From positions 160,946 through 224,945 of the forward strand of contig NW_013657632.1 of the NCBI RefSeq assembly GCF_000142905.1: DNA of 64,000 bases, read 5' to 3'. The notes beneath the pieces are model-generated. The model worked only from the letters and a program-made list of their open reading frames with translations. It was not told the origin of the DNA and ran no database searches. Positions within the stretch are counted from its first letter, which is position 1; each line of letters opens with the position of its first letter. A program made the position numbers and the translations under genes. This DNA comes from Thecamonas trahens ATCC 50062 (Eukaryota; Apusozoa; Apusomonadida; Apusomonadidae). Positions 45,748-56,800 of the stretch are shown here, piece after piece.

Positions 45748-48700
45748 ATGGACGTCATTCGCGGACGGTCACAGGTGGCCGAGGCCGTGGTGGCCTGCTT
45801 CCATGGACAGCTTCTATTCAAGGATCTGTCGGTGGAGCTGCGCAGAGCAAAGCCTCTGTTCATGAACCCGCTACACTTTCCTGTACGCAGTCTGGTGTGG
45901 TGAGGGGGAGGAGGGAGGGGGAGGCCGATGGGTGGGTGACGCTGCGGTGCGGGCGCGCCAGAAAAAGCCCATCCATGACTGGCGGCTCTCCGCCGGAGAA
46001 GGTGCGGCAGGGCGTGGCGCAGAAGAGGGCATGCTGGGCAGAGAGGGGCTCACGGTGTGCTGTACATGTATGTGGATGTGTGCGGGTGGTGCGTGGGGCG
46101 TGGGAGGGAGTAGGAGCGGTCGGCGGATGACGCCAAGAAGGTCAGCGAGGCCGAGACGACGCCGCTGAACATCTACGGTAACGAGAGCAAGCGGTCGGCG
46201 ACGTTCATCAAGCGGGTCAACGAGCTTGCTGAGGACCTCAATCTCAACCATATTGTAGCTGCGGCGTTTGTGCAGGAGGCACAGCGCAAGCTTCCGGGCT
46301 ATGAGGGCCCGCTGGGCGAGGACGAGCCGGACCTCGAGGTCCCGCGGCTGGCCAAGCAGCTGTACTTTGAGGAGCGGCGCGCTCTGCTGCTCGCGCTTCT
46401 TGAGCTGGTCAAGGGCCGGATGGACGACTCCTATCGACGGTGCCAGGATACGCGACAGCGCCAGGAGGGTCAACGGCGCCAGGCGGGCATTGTGGCGTTT
46501 ACCGACGAGTTGCTGACGGTCCACGATGTGGCCAGCAAGCTGGCCAAGCTCGTGACGCGGGCCAACCGGGTTCTCACCACCGACGCCGAGCTCAACAAGT
46601 ACGGCCCTGACGGGCGGGTGTACTTTATCGACGAGCGGCAGCACTTGGCGCTCACGCTCTTCTACATCTACTACCAGGGCTACCGCGAGCCCAAGACGGT
46701 GCGCGAGCTGATGACAGTGTTCAAGGAGACGGCCAAGCTTGCACGGTCAGACGACGCCGACGACCCCACGTTCCAGGTGGCGGTCCTGCTTGCGCTTGCG
46801 CTGGTGGCGGCGCTCGATCCGACGAGTCGGGATATGGAAACGGGCGGGCCATCGATGGCGTCGCCAAGCCAGCGTACCAACTCGCTGCTGGCCGACGAAG
46901 CGTTTGGCAAGAACATGCGCGAGTTGCTCGGCACCGCGTCATCGTGGGAGGCGCACACCAAGGGACTCCGGGCCTTGGTCCTCCTCGCGTTTTCGCTCTT
47001 TGTCACCGATGCCAAGTGGGCGGACCACGCGGCGCAGTTCAGCGCGGCGGTTGCCGACAATGTCTTTGAGTTTGCGCGGACGCGCATCCTCGCGTCCAAG
47101 CTCTTCCTCGAGGCCTCGCGCGACACGCCGTTCTTTGTCTCCAAGCTCGACGAGCTCATGATGTGCTTCCTCAAGTCGAAGCCGTCGCAAGTGACTCAGC
47201 TCAAGCAGGAGGACGAGCAGGCGACGCGGCGCGAGATGACGACGGGCGGGCAGGGCGGTGAAACGCGGCACGACTTTGAGCAGCTCCTCTTCTTCCTCAC
47301 GGCTCTGTACTCCAAGTGGCCGGGAGCGCTGCGTTTCTGGACTGACCGGCCGGACGTGCTGACGTCGGCGAGCATGAACGTGACGATCCGGCTTCACGTG
47401 GCGTACCTCGACTTTCTGGCGGCGCTGGCCAACACACCGGAGGCGGCCGAGCAGGCGTACTACTTTCTGGACTCGCCGCCCAACGCGTCAGTCGGGTGGG
47501 CGCACTTTTTCGAGGTCATCAAGAACTACGAGGCCGAGCTGCGACGCGATGACGCGCGGTCACACTCTGCGCTCGCGCCGCGGGTGGCGCGCGAGCTGCA
47601 CCACGACGACGTCATGGGCCTCTGCGCCATTCTCCGGCTCATGGAGACGGTGCTGACCCACTACGCCGAGGCGCGCATGGCCATGGAGTCGTCGCGGCAC
47701 TGGGCCGGCCTCCAGTCGCTCTTTGGCCTCCTCGCTTGCCAGGTGCCTGCCGTGCTCAAGGCACACCTGCTGCGGGTCATTGCCGCCTTTGCGCGCTCGC
47801 CCGAGCTCTGCGCGCGTGTTTGGCAGCTTGTCGAGCAGGCTGGCCTGCTCCCGATCCCGCGCGACGGGAACCCGAACGCATTCATGGCGGCTCTCGAGGG
47901 CAAGCCATCGGCAGACGTGGTCCTCATTCCGCGCGGCGGTGGGCGCGAGTACGGAACCGGGGTGATGGGCCACGAGGCGAGCATGGCGGCGAGCCGGGCG
48001 CTGGTGGCAGGCGGCCCGCCTCTCGCCGGCATTGTCTTTGACCTCGAGGAGATCGAGGCCCGGGACGAGGCTTATCCAGAGACGCTGGCGTTTCTCCTCC
48101 TGCTCACCAACCTCATCCGCAGCGGCGTTCCGCAGCGGCTTGGGTTTGGCATGCGCGACCCGGGCTTCCTCCCGTACTTTAACTTTGTGGCTGGCCATGT
48201 GTGGCTCAAGTTTGACACACGCGGCTACGCGTTTACAGGGCAAAAGTGGGAGGTGGCGCGGGCGGCGCTCATTGTCTTTGACCGGCTGCTGAGCCAGTAC
48301 GTGCCGGTCGAGTCGGACTTTCTGGACGACGCGACACTTGCTGCACAGCCGGAAGAAGTGTCCAAGCTCCGCACGCCAGGCTTTGCGCTGATGTCGGCCA
48401 TGCTCTCTGGCGGACCGTTCTACCGCAAGCTTGTCTCTGTCCTCGAGGTCGGCGTGGACGCGCTTGAGGGCGACCGGTTCAAGGCCGGCGGCGAGGCGCT
48501 CGAGGCGTGCATTCTCCTCTGCCTTCGCATTATCAACCGGACCTTTGAGCTCGAGCCGGTCTTTCTCAAGTTTCTGCGGTCGGCGACGGTGTTGCCGTCT
48601 GCGGTGCGGCTCGACCAGTCGCTGCGGCAGAGCAAGAAGGTGCTCGGGGCGATTGCCAACTATGTGTCGTACCGCCACTGCGCGGAGCTCGTCTACAACG

Positions 48701-51700
48701 CGGTCAAGGTGCTGCAGTCGCTCTCGGCGACGGGCGTGCCGCTCGTCCCGGTCCTCTCCTCGCTCAACATGGCGGACGAGGTTGCGCTCAAGCTTGTGGG
48801 GCGGCTGGAGGACGGGACGCCGGAGATTTTGGAGCCTGAGTTGCTCCACCCGCTCCTCTCGGTGCCTCCACTGGCGTCGCTGGCGCTCAACGACCCGTTC
48901 TTCCTCCTCACGCCCGACGTCGAGGGCGCGGTGGTCGACGTCGAGGCGCTTGTCTCGTCGGGCCTGCTCTCTGCAGACATTGTGGCTGAGTACTACGTCA
49001 ACCGGACGCGCGAGGCGGTGCTCGAGCTGCTCCTTGTCTCGCTCAATGCGCCGTATCCGTCGATGACTCATCTGCTCTGTGGGTTCGAGCTCGAGCGCGG
49101 GCTTGCGGCGTCGCGGCTGGTCTCGATCGCGCACAACTGCCTCAACATCCTGCTCCAGCTGGCGGCCGACCCTGAGTTTGTGGTCTACTTTCCGACGCTT
49201 GCCGAGGGTACGGCGCGTCTGGTGCATGCGCTTGTCTCGACGCCTGCGACGTCGACGGCGACGCTGCAACTGCTGCGATCGCGCGATGTGGACTACTTTG
49301 AGGGCGCGTACGCGGTGCTGAGGACTGCCTACACCATTGAGCCTGAGCTGCCGGACGTGTCGGCCGGGCCGGTGCTCCGTCTGCGGTACACGTCGTGGAT
49401 TCTGAAGTCGATTGCACTCGAGCTGCATGTGGCTGGCGGGCCGAACACGGTCCACCGGCCGCAGGCAGTGCGGCTGCTGACGGCGCTGTACTCGAGCTCG
49501 GAGCCGCGGCAGCGAGGCGAGCCTGGTGCGCTGCCGTCGTTTTGGGACGCTGCTGCGAGCGCCCACGGCGAGGCGTCGGGAGTGGAGCAGGCTCGGATGA
49601 AGCTCCTCGAGGTACTGTACTCACTGCAGGAGGTGGACGAGGTCGAGCCGCCGTTCCCGAGCATTCCGCTGGACGAGGGCCTTGTGGCGACCACGATTTC
49701 GAAGAACGCAGCGGGCGTAGAGTGCTTTGACGTGCCGGCGCTGTACCGGGTGCTCATGGCTGCGCCGCACCTACGGGCGGGCATGATGCCTGGGACCGGG
49801 ATGAGCGAGATGGGCGTGGGCGACGAGAGCTCGGACGCGGCGTCGGTGGTGCACCAGCTGGTGGCGGCGGCGGCCGACTGGAACGGGTACCATGAGCGCT
49901 TCATGGCGCGGGTCGAGGTCATGACAGCGTGGTCGCAGATTGTGCTCGCCACGCTTGCGCGGTGCTACGAGCTACTTGGCTCCGAGTCACGCGAGTCGAT
50001 CCTGTTCATGGTCCTCGACTCGCTGCTGTTCCTCCTCGGGCGCGGGGTGAGCGCCAAGGCTGTGGCGCGGTCGATGACCTCTGTCGTCCTCGCCATCCTG
50101 TCCAAGCTCCTGCAGGTGCAGGTCTCGTCGCGGCAGACGACACACGTGCCGGTCAACCACCTTCACGCGCTGCTCCGCGGGATTCTTGCGGCGCTGCTGC
50201 GCCACGGGTCCGACCAAGTCCAGCGCGGCAACCTGTACGCAGCGCTGATGGCGTACCTGCAGCTGACGCAGCCGGACGTGACGCTGAGCGCCAAGCACCT
50301 CGGCGAGGACGCGGGAAGCTCGCTCAACGAGTCGGCGTGGGGCGAGCCCGAGTCGCGGGCGCCAGCCGAGGCGCTGGCCAGCCGGCGGTCAGCGATTGCA
50401 AGCGGAAACGCTAAGATTGTGGCCGCCGCGGGCGAGGCGCTACTCGACGTGCTCTGCCGCGACGCGTCGCACGGCAAGCAAGTGTGGCAGGCGCTCGCCT
50501 TTAGCGCGCTCAACGTCCTGGTTGCCGCCGTCGGCTCGGGCTCGCTGCTGCAGTACATGAAGACGCACGGATACCTGCGTGTCTTCCTCGACGACCTTGA
50601 CAAGCAGGACTCGCTGCTCTCGTCTGTCCTCACGTCGTCGGCGACTGGAACCGGGGTCGAGCTCGGGAGTGCGGCAGCGCTCCGTGCGCTGCACGTGTAC
50701 GAGGCCAAGATGGCGCTGCTGCTGCGGCTGGCCGGGACGCACAACGGGGCGCGGGCACTCATTGAGAGCGGCCTCGTCCACAGCCTCATCTCGTGCCACT
50801 TTGTGGACTACCGGCCCGAGCCGTCGGTGCTGGACACGCTTGCGCCTGTGGTGGTAGAGACGTACCACTCGCTGCTCATGCCTGTGCTCCAGCTCCTCAC
50901 GGCGCTGCTGAGCTCGCTTGGATCTGCGGCACTCGACCAAGTTGTCGCGTTTCTCTCTGCGCACGCCCAGCTCGTCCTGCTGGTACTCAAGGACCGGGCG
51001 CCGACGGTCCGCAAGGAGTCGCTGGCCGAGGTGCGTATGATGACCGCGTTGTTCTACGCGCTGGCTCGGGTCAACAAGGCCAAGCGGCTGGAGGCACTGC
51101 TGCCGGAGTTTGGGTGGCAGTTTCACGGCCACCTCCTCGCGCTCCTCGCCAAGTACTCGGTCGCGGCGCGGTGGGAGACCAAGTTGCACCCGTCGACGAT
51201 CCTTGAGGCTGCCGCACGGTCGATCCGGGTCATCTGCCGCAACGTCATCGGCTACTGCACGGTGGTCTCGTCGCCAGCGGCGGGCGACGAGCTCCCGCTC
51301 ACGGCCTCGGGCCTGCTCTTCTCGCCCGAGCTCAGCGGGGCGCTGATGGGCGCGACGGCGGCCGAGCCGGTTGAAGTGCCGCTGGCCATCCAGACCCGCG
51401 CGCGCTCGCCACCGCTCGCCACCCTCGTCATCTACGTCTCGTCGTGCGCCCTCGAGCTGCAGACCACGTTTACCCAACTCGACCTGCTCGAGCGCAGGGC
51501 CGGGTCGATGGCCGAAATGGAGGCTGCCGAGGAAGAGGCTGCCCAGGCACTCGTCGAGTCGATGCGTCTCAAGAGAGAGGACATTGCCACCCTCTGGTTC
51601 TCGCTGGAGAACACGCTACTTGTTCTCCTCCGGCACCTGCAGTGGTACTTTGAGCTGTTTGTGCCCGGCGGCGCAGCCTCATCCTCGACCTCGCTGGGCA

Positions 51701-51963
51701 ACGGCGCTGCCGGCGACGCAGACTCGCTCACCGTCAAGGAGCTGGCCCAGCTCGCGTCGGACGCCTCGGCCTGCATCACGCCGGTCCTCGACTCGCTCCG
51801 CAAGCTGGACTCGGCCTCGGGCTCGGCCAGCGAGTTTGTGCAGTTCCTTGTCCGCCGCCTCCGTGAGATGCTCCGCGTCGGCGTGGACCGTCACGGCTCG
51901 GCGCTTGCCCGCGAGGAGGTCTTTTCGCACCGCCGCCGGCAGGAAGCCTACCCGATGATGTAA
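45748..51963 (+). CDS. NUP205: Nucleoporin NUP205/NUP192, two exons
   Basis: NUP205 is a large alpha-solenoid of the inner ring of the nuclear pore and binds NUP93 and NUP35. Exon 1 (45748-45882) encodes 45 residues ending KPLFMNPLHFP, like the animal LFKNP segment; a GTACGC donor follows. Exon 2 (46114-51963) starts after GAGTAG in phase 0 and runs to the stop. The spliced length is 1,994 aa (human 2,012). Matching parts include the RLAKQLYFEERRALLLALLE helix pair, the basic stretch before FTDELL, and VAYLDFLAALANTPEAAEQA. It is helical throughout, with no signal peptide or membrane segment. The 231-nt intron is 45883-46113. No frame breaks are seen over 5.8 kb. Confidence 0.88.
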
Positions 51964-52117
51964 AGTACTGATGCGCAGTGCGGGGGAGTATCGGGGTGGG
52001 AGCAGGGGGAGATTTTGTTTTATCGTAGCTACAATCAAGCGCAAGGAACGAGCAAACAGCGTGAGTGGGTGATGAGGAGGAAAGAACGAGAGGAAGGGCA
52101 TGGCATGGGCATGGCAA

Positions 52118-52207
52118 TCCCCTCAGGGTTAAAAAGCTCTTGTTGTTTCACCACGAGTGGCGGTCCTACCCGCCGTAAGCGTCGGATTTGTGATCATCAT
52201 TAGGAGG
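52118..52207 (-). ncRNA. C/D box snoRNA, copy 1 (U36/snR47-like, 18S rRNA guide)
   Basis: On the minus strand, C box ATGATGA (complement of 52194-52200) and D box CTGA (52123-52126) enclose about 70 nt, with a short closing stem (TCCT with GGGG). One base upstream of the D box lies GAGCTTTTTAAC, perfectly antisense to the universal 18S rRNA segment GUUAAAAAGCUC. By the D-box-plus-five rule the target is the first A of that run, which I recall as the site served by human U36 and yeast snR47. Identical to copy 2 over 105 bp. It lies after the eL32 stop codon, between a possible GTACGC donor (near 52313) and a TTGTAG acceptor (near 52025), so perhaps in a 3'UTR intron. Confidence 0.8.
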
Positions 52208-52362
52208 TCGCATGCCTGCGAAGCGAGCAGCGGCGGGGCGTGTCGGGGCGACAACGCGCAGCGCGCAGCTCGGGGAGAGAAAAAGAGAGGGAGAGGGGAT
52301 CGGGCAGAGTCGCGTACCACATGACGGTTGCACAGTTGCCTGGCTGGTCGTACTTCTTGGGT

Positions 52363-53204
52363 TTACTCGTCCTCCTCCTGGCGAAGGCGGGCATGAGCAT
52401 TGGTGAGCTTGATGTCGAGCTGCTGGGCGCTGTGGCAATCAGAGGAAGGGGGCAGAGAGGTGAGTGAAGGTCGTGGGGAGAGAGAGCAGATGCTGTGCCA
52501 GGGAGGCAATGCGATCCCCTCAGGGTTAAAAAGCTCTTGTTGTTTCACCACGAGTGGCGGTCCTACCCGCCGTAAGCGTCGGATTTGTGATCATCATTAG
52601 GAGGTCGCATGCCTGCGAGACCAGAAGCGCGACGTCGAGAGGGCGACGACGGACAGCTGGGAAAATAAAACGGGGGAAAGATGGGCAAGGGGAGAGAGAG
52701 GGAGGGAGGGCAAGGAAGGAGGAACATACCGCTTGACGATGGCACGGCGCTTGCGGGCCGAGACGCTCTTGCAGATCTCGCCGGCAAACTTGCGGTGCTG
52801 CATCAGGAGCACATCAAGGTCAGCGACGTTGCGGACGTTGAAGCGGTAGAAGCCGTTCGGGTCGCGGTTGCGGGTCACCTTGTCTGTGCCGTAGCCAATG
52901 TTAGGCATGGGGAGGGCGCCACGGAAGCGACGACGGACGCGGCCATCGATACCCTTCGGCTTGCGCCACGACGGCTGTGGGGGGGAGGGAGGTAGACGAC
53001 GAGGGTGCGGTGAGTGGGTGGGTGGGTGTAGGGGGGGGGGGAAGGGAGGGGGGAGTAAAAATCAAACACGACCAAGACAGAGGGACATACCTTGACGGAG
53101 TAGCGACCGTTGGACGGGCCGAAGACGATACCGGACTGGTGGCGGGTGAACTTCTTCGACCGCTTGACGACCTTCTTCTTCTGGTAGGGGAGAGCCTTCA
53201 CCAT
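52363..53204 (-). CDS. RPL32: 60S ribosomal protein eL32, three exons
   Basis: eL32 is a core large-subunit protein. Exon 1 (53091-53204) encodes [20 protein letters not shown] and on to GRYSVK; exon 2 (52730-52974) encodes [31 protein letters not shown] and [20 protein letters not shown]; exon 3 (52363-52429) encodes [20 protein letters not shown] and the stop. All junctions are clean: GTATGT/CACAG for intron 1 (116 nt) and GTATGT/CACAG for intron 2 (300 nt, phase 2). The product is 141 aa (human 135). Intron 2 hosts snoRNA copy 2, the usual arrangement for snoRNA in ribosomal-protein genes. A short sequence before the ATG (CATACAG) could end a 5'UTR intron. Confidence 0.96.
52515..52604 (-). 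ncRNA. C/D box snoRNA, copy 2, in eL32 intron 2
   Basis: The sequence is identical to copy 1: C box complement at 52591-52597, D box complement at 52520-52523, and the 18S-antisense element at 52525-52536. It sits well inside the 300-nt intron 2 of eL32, about 85 nt from its acceptor and 125 nt from its donor, so release by splicing and trimming is expected. The identity between copies ends exactly at a 14-nt hairpin (TCGCAGGCATGCGA, 52605-52618) just 5' of the C box. Confidence 0.87.
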
Positions 53205-53848
53205 GTTAACTGTATGCGGTGGTAGGGGAGGGGGGAACAGATTGGGTTGAGTGAGTGATCGCCAATGGTCTTTGGGCATCCGAGACACACAATGTGCGAG
53301 AATGGAGAGGCATCGAACAGATGGCATAGAAATAGATAGACAAAGGCAGTCAAGGCCATGCTGGTGTGCTCCATGTTCGTGCGACGGGAAGAGGCTGTAT
53401 CCCGGTCGTGTAGACGTGGACGGGCGTGTGCGAGGGGAAGGAAGGGTGGGCAGAGTGGGCGCAAACAAAAACAGAGGCTGATGCCCAGACGGTGTAGACG
53501 AGGTAGAGGCCAAGGGGCATGGGGCTAGCCACAGCACCGGCAACAACAACAGATGGCTTGCAGCTGACCCATTTCCATGGACGCATGCGTAGGTAGTGTG
53601 GGGGAGGTGGGGGGAGAAGGAGGAGGATGCAAGGGGAAGGAGGGGAGGGAGGGCATGCGGTATGGCAAAGCGCAAGGCGTTCGGAGGACGTACCAATTGA
53701 GGCGAGTGGTTGCACTGGAGAGTGAAAAACAGAGTGTGGCCATTTGCGCGAGCTCAACTCGGATCGACTGCGAAAACCATTCCGCTCGTCTCGGCACGTT
53801 TCGCCGACAGCCCGAAAAAAGGCTACTTTTCCGTTCACGTGCCGCACC
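53205..53848. other. Divergent region of eL32 and the large membrane protein gene
   Basis: About 640 bp separate the two start codons. G-rich patches (53590-53660) occur. No C/D boxes, tRNA pattern or coding bias is seen. It should contain both promoters. Confidence 0.5.
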
Positions 53849-56800
53849 ATGTTCCGCACGCGTGACTCATGGCCATGCTACAGGCGAGCTCTCTTTGGCC
53901 TTGTAGGCCTCGTTTTGCTGACCAGCTCGAGCAGAGTGCTGGTAGAGGCTGCTACACTAGAGTCTGCTGATGTAGCCTGCCCGGGATTTACTGGGCAGGC
54001 CCTTGCCTCGCCGTATGGCATGGGAAAGAGCGAGCAGTCCTCCATTGCGCTAAAGGACTACCGCGCGGCGACAAGCTGCAAGCCGTTTTTACCCACCTCG
54101 ACGATCTTTGTGGATCCAAGCACCATGTTCCGGATCGGCCAACTGAGTGCTGCGGCTAGTAGCGGGGACATTGTCACTCGGGTGGCCAACGTGAGCAAGG
54201 TCGAGCTCGAAGCCGCGTTTTCGGACAGTCCCTGGACAGCAGATGGCGCGCTCAACGACATTGCCTACGCGCCGGGCACATTCGCAGCCTCCATGGACGG
54301 AAGCGACGTCTCGTTGTTTACTCTCGGTACCGGCGCAGCATTTGCGGCGACTCTGACGGACGTCATCAACGAGCCCAGCTTTGCCGATGGGTTTGTTTTC
54401 GAGACTTCGTCGCTTGCGTGCGGCTTGGCAGGCTCGGCGTGCACGTTGTCAGCGAACGACGGCGTTGGACGGAACACTGTTCTACAGCTCCGATATTACA
54501 AAGTCTGCACGCCGTTCAACTATGCGGGTGGCTCCGCGACGCCGCATACCATCACAGGCGACAACAGCGCGCCGCGCGGCGACTCGCTCGCGCTCAACTG
54601 CGACGGCGGTGATACGCTGTTTGGCGCGCCGGGAGGCGTGACGACATGCACGGCGAGCCTTGAGTGGGATCCTCCGGCCGCCAGCGTGCGGTGCGGCCCG
54701 CCACCGTCGCCACCACCACCCCCATCGCCGCCGCCGCCTCCATCGCCGCCGCCGCCACCGCCCTCGCCGCCGCCCCCATCACCGCCGCCATCGCCGCCGC
54801 CCTCGCCGCCGCCATCGCCGCCGCCGCCTTCTCCGCCGCCGCCGTACGCCTGTAACTTGCTGTCTGCCCCGACCAACGGGACGATTTCATTTAGCAATGC
54901 AGGGTATGCTGGATCGCTGGCAACGATTTCGTGCGACACTGGCCTCGATTTGGTCGAGGGGTCGGCGAACAGGAGCTGTGTGGGGCCGATGTGGGACGGG
55001 CTCGGTCCAGCCGTGTGCCGGTTTGTGGCCTGCCCGCCGCTTATCGCGCCAACGGCAGGCAATGTGGCATGCGACGGCGGATCGAGCTTGTCGAGTCCGG
55101 CTGCGTTTGGCGAGACCTGCAGCTACTGGTGCAATGCTGGCTACTCGCTGGTGGGGGGCGCCTCCCGCGTTTGCCTCGGCGACTCGACGTGGAGTACGGG
55201 CCAAATAGCGTTTTGCTCATCTTTCAACATCACAACGTCGTACGCGGTCGTGCCTGGCAGCAGCAGCGGGCAGATGGTCCGCGAGGTTGGGTCTGTCGTG
55301 GCGTACAAAGTCTACGTCCGCGATGAGTTCTCCAACCCAACAGGGACCGGGGCCGACGAGCCGTACGCGCGAATGACAGCGCCGAGCGCGAACGGCGCCA
55401 ACCTGGCGGCGGCGACGTATGTGACGGTCGGCGAGTACGATGTGGCGCTAACGGTGCCAACGATAACAGGCAACTACGTGTTTGAGCTTGGGCTCAACGA
55501 CATGGCATTTGTGGTTGCGCCATGGACGCTGGCAGTCACGGCGGAAGCCGGCCCGGTGTGGGGCCCAGCGTGCGCTCTGGTCGGCCTCCCAAACTCGGGT
55601 GTGCTCGAGGTGGAGACTGGGTCGGAGACGCGATTCAATGTTGAGCTGTGGGATGCGTACGGTAATAGCCTGGCGGCGGCACCGGACACGGGTGCGATCG
55701 CGGTCCAGGTTCGGCAGGGAGTGACGGTCATAGCGTCGGCGGTGCAGGTCATCTCGCTGGATGCGGCGTGGCTGGTGTTTGACGTCAAGGTGCCGGACGG
55801 CGGAACGTACACGCTGCTGGTTGAAATAGATGGGCGCGCCATTCCGGGCGCGCCTTTTGTGATGAACGCGGCTACGACGTGCGAGCCTGGCACAAAGGTG
55901 CTCGACGGGGTCAAGTGCGCTGCATGCGGAGTTGGGACGTACTCGGACAGCGTCAACGCGGTTGTGTGCCCAACGTGTCCAGGCTTTACCACCTCCCAAG
56001 AGGGCTCGACATCGTTCCTCAACTGCACTTGCTTGCCCACGTTCTGGTTTGGAGAGGGGAAGCGCAGGGCTGACAAACCATGTGTGCCGTGCCCAGCTGG
56101 TGCAATCTGCGACGGTGGCGTCACGCCGCCGCGGGCGGCGCCCGGTTTTGAGCCGACTGACGACGGAAGCGCATTTGTGGCGTGTCCGCGACCGACGGCG
56201 TGCGCTGGCGGCGGGCATTGTGCGGCCGGGTACGCCGGTCGGCTGTGCGCGCGGTGTGCATCCGGATACTATCGGCTCAACAACGAGTGCCGCAAGTGCA
56301 AAGGCTCAAACGTAGTGGTTATTATCGCGCTGGTATTGCTTGTCTTTGGATACGTGGCGGGCGTAGTGTGGATCAACACGCGGAACACCAAGGTGTACGG
56401 GTACGCGGCGTTTGTTATTGCACTCAACACGCTGCAGGCTGTTGCGCTGTACGGCACGATCCAGCTCGAGTGGCATCCGGTCGCTGACGCCATATTTGAT
56501 GCCGTCTCGCTGGTTAATCTCAACCTGGATCTGGCGGCGCCCGAGTGCGGGCTCGACGTCGGCGACGTGTGGATGTTCAAGTGGGGCATGACCATGGCAA
56601 TGCCGGTTCTCTTCCTCCTGCCGTTTGGCATGGTGATTGTTGTGGGGAGCGCGGTGACCAACGCGCACCACAACCGCGAGGTGGCCGACGGCAAGGCCGA
56701 CGGCAAGCGGGCACTGCTGCGCCCGAGTCCGGCGCTGATCGGCGCGGGCGGGCGCGGATATCTGCAGACCATCCTGCTGCTCTACCTCCCACTGATGTAT

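Noticed and set aside
47560-49566. Long open frame (668 aa) on the minus strand inside NUP205
   Set aside because: It is a shadow of strong codon bias on the coding strand: Arg/Gln-rich, no family match, fully inside a conserved gene.
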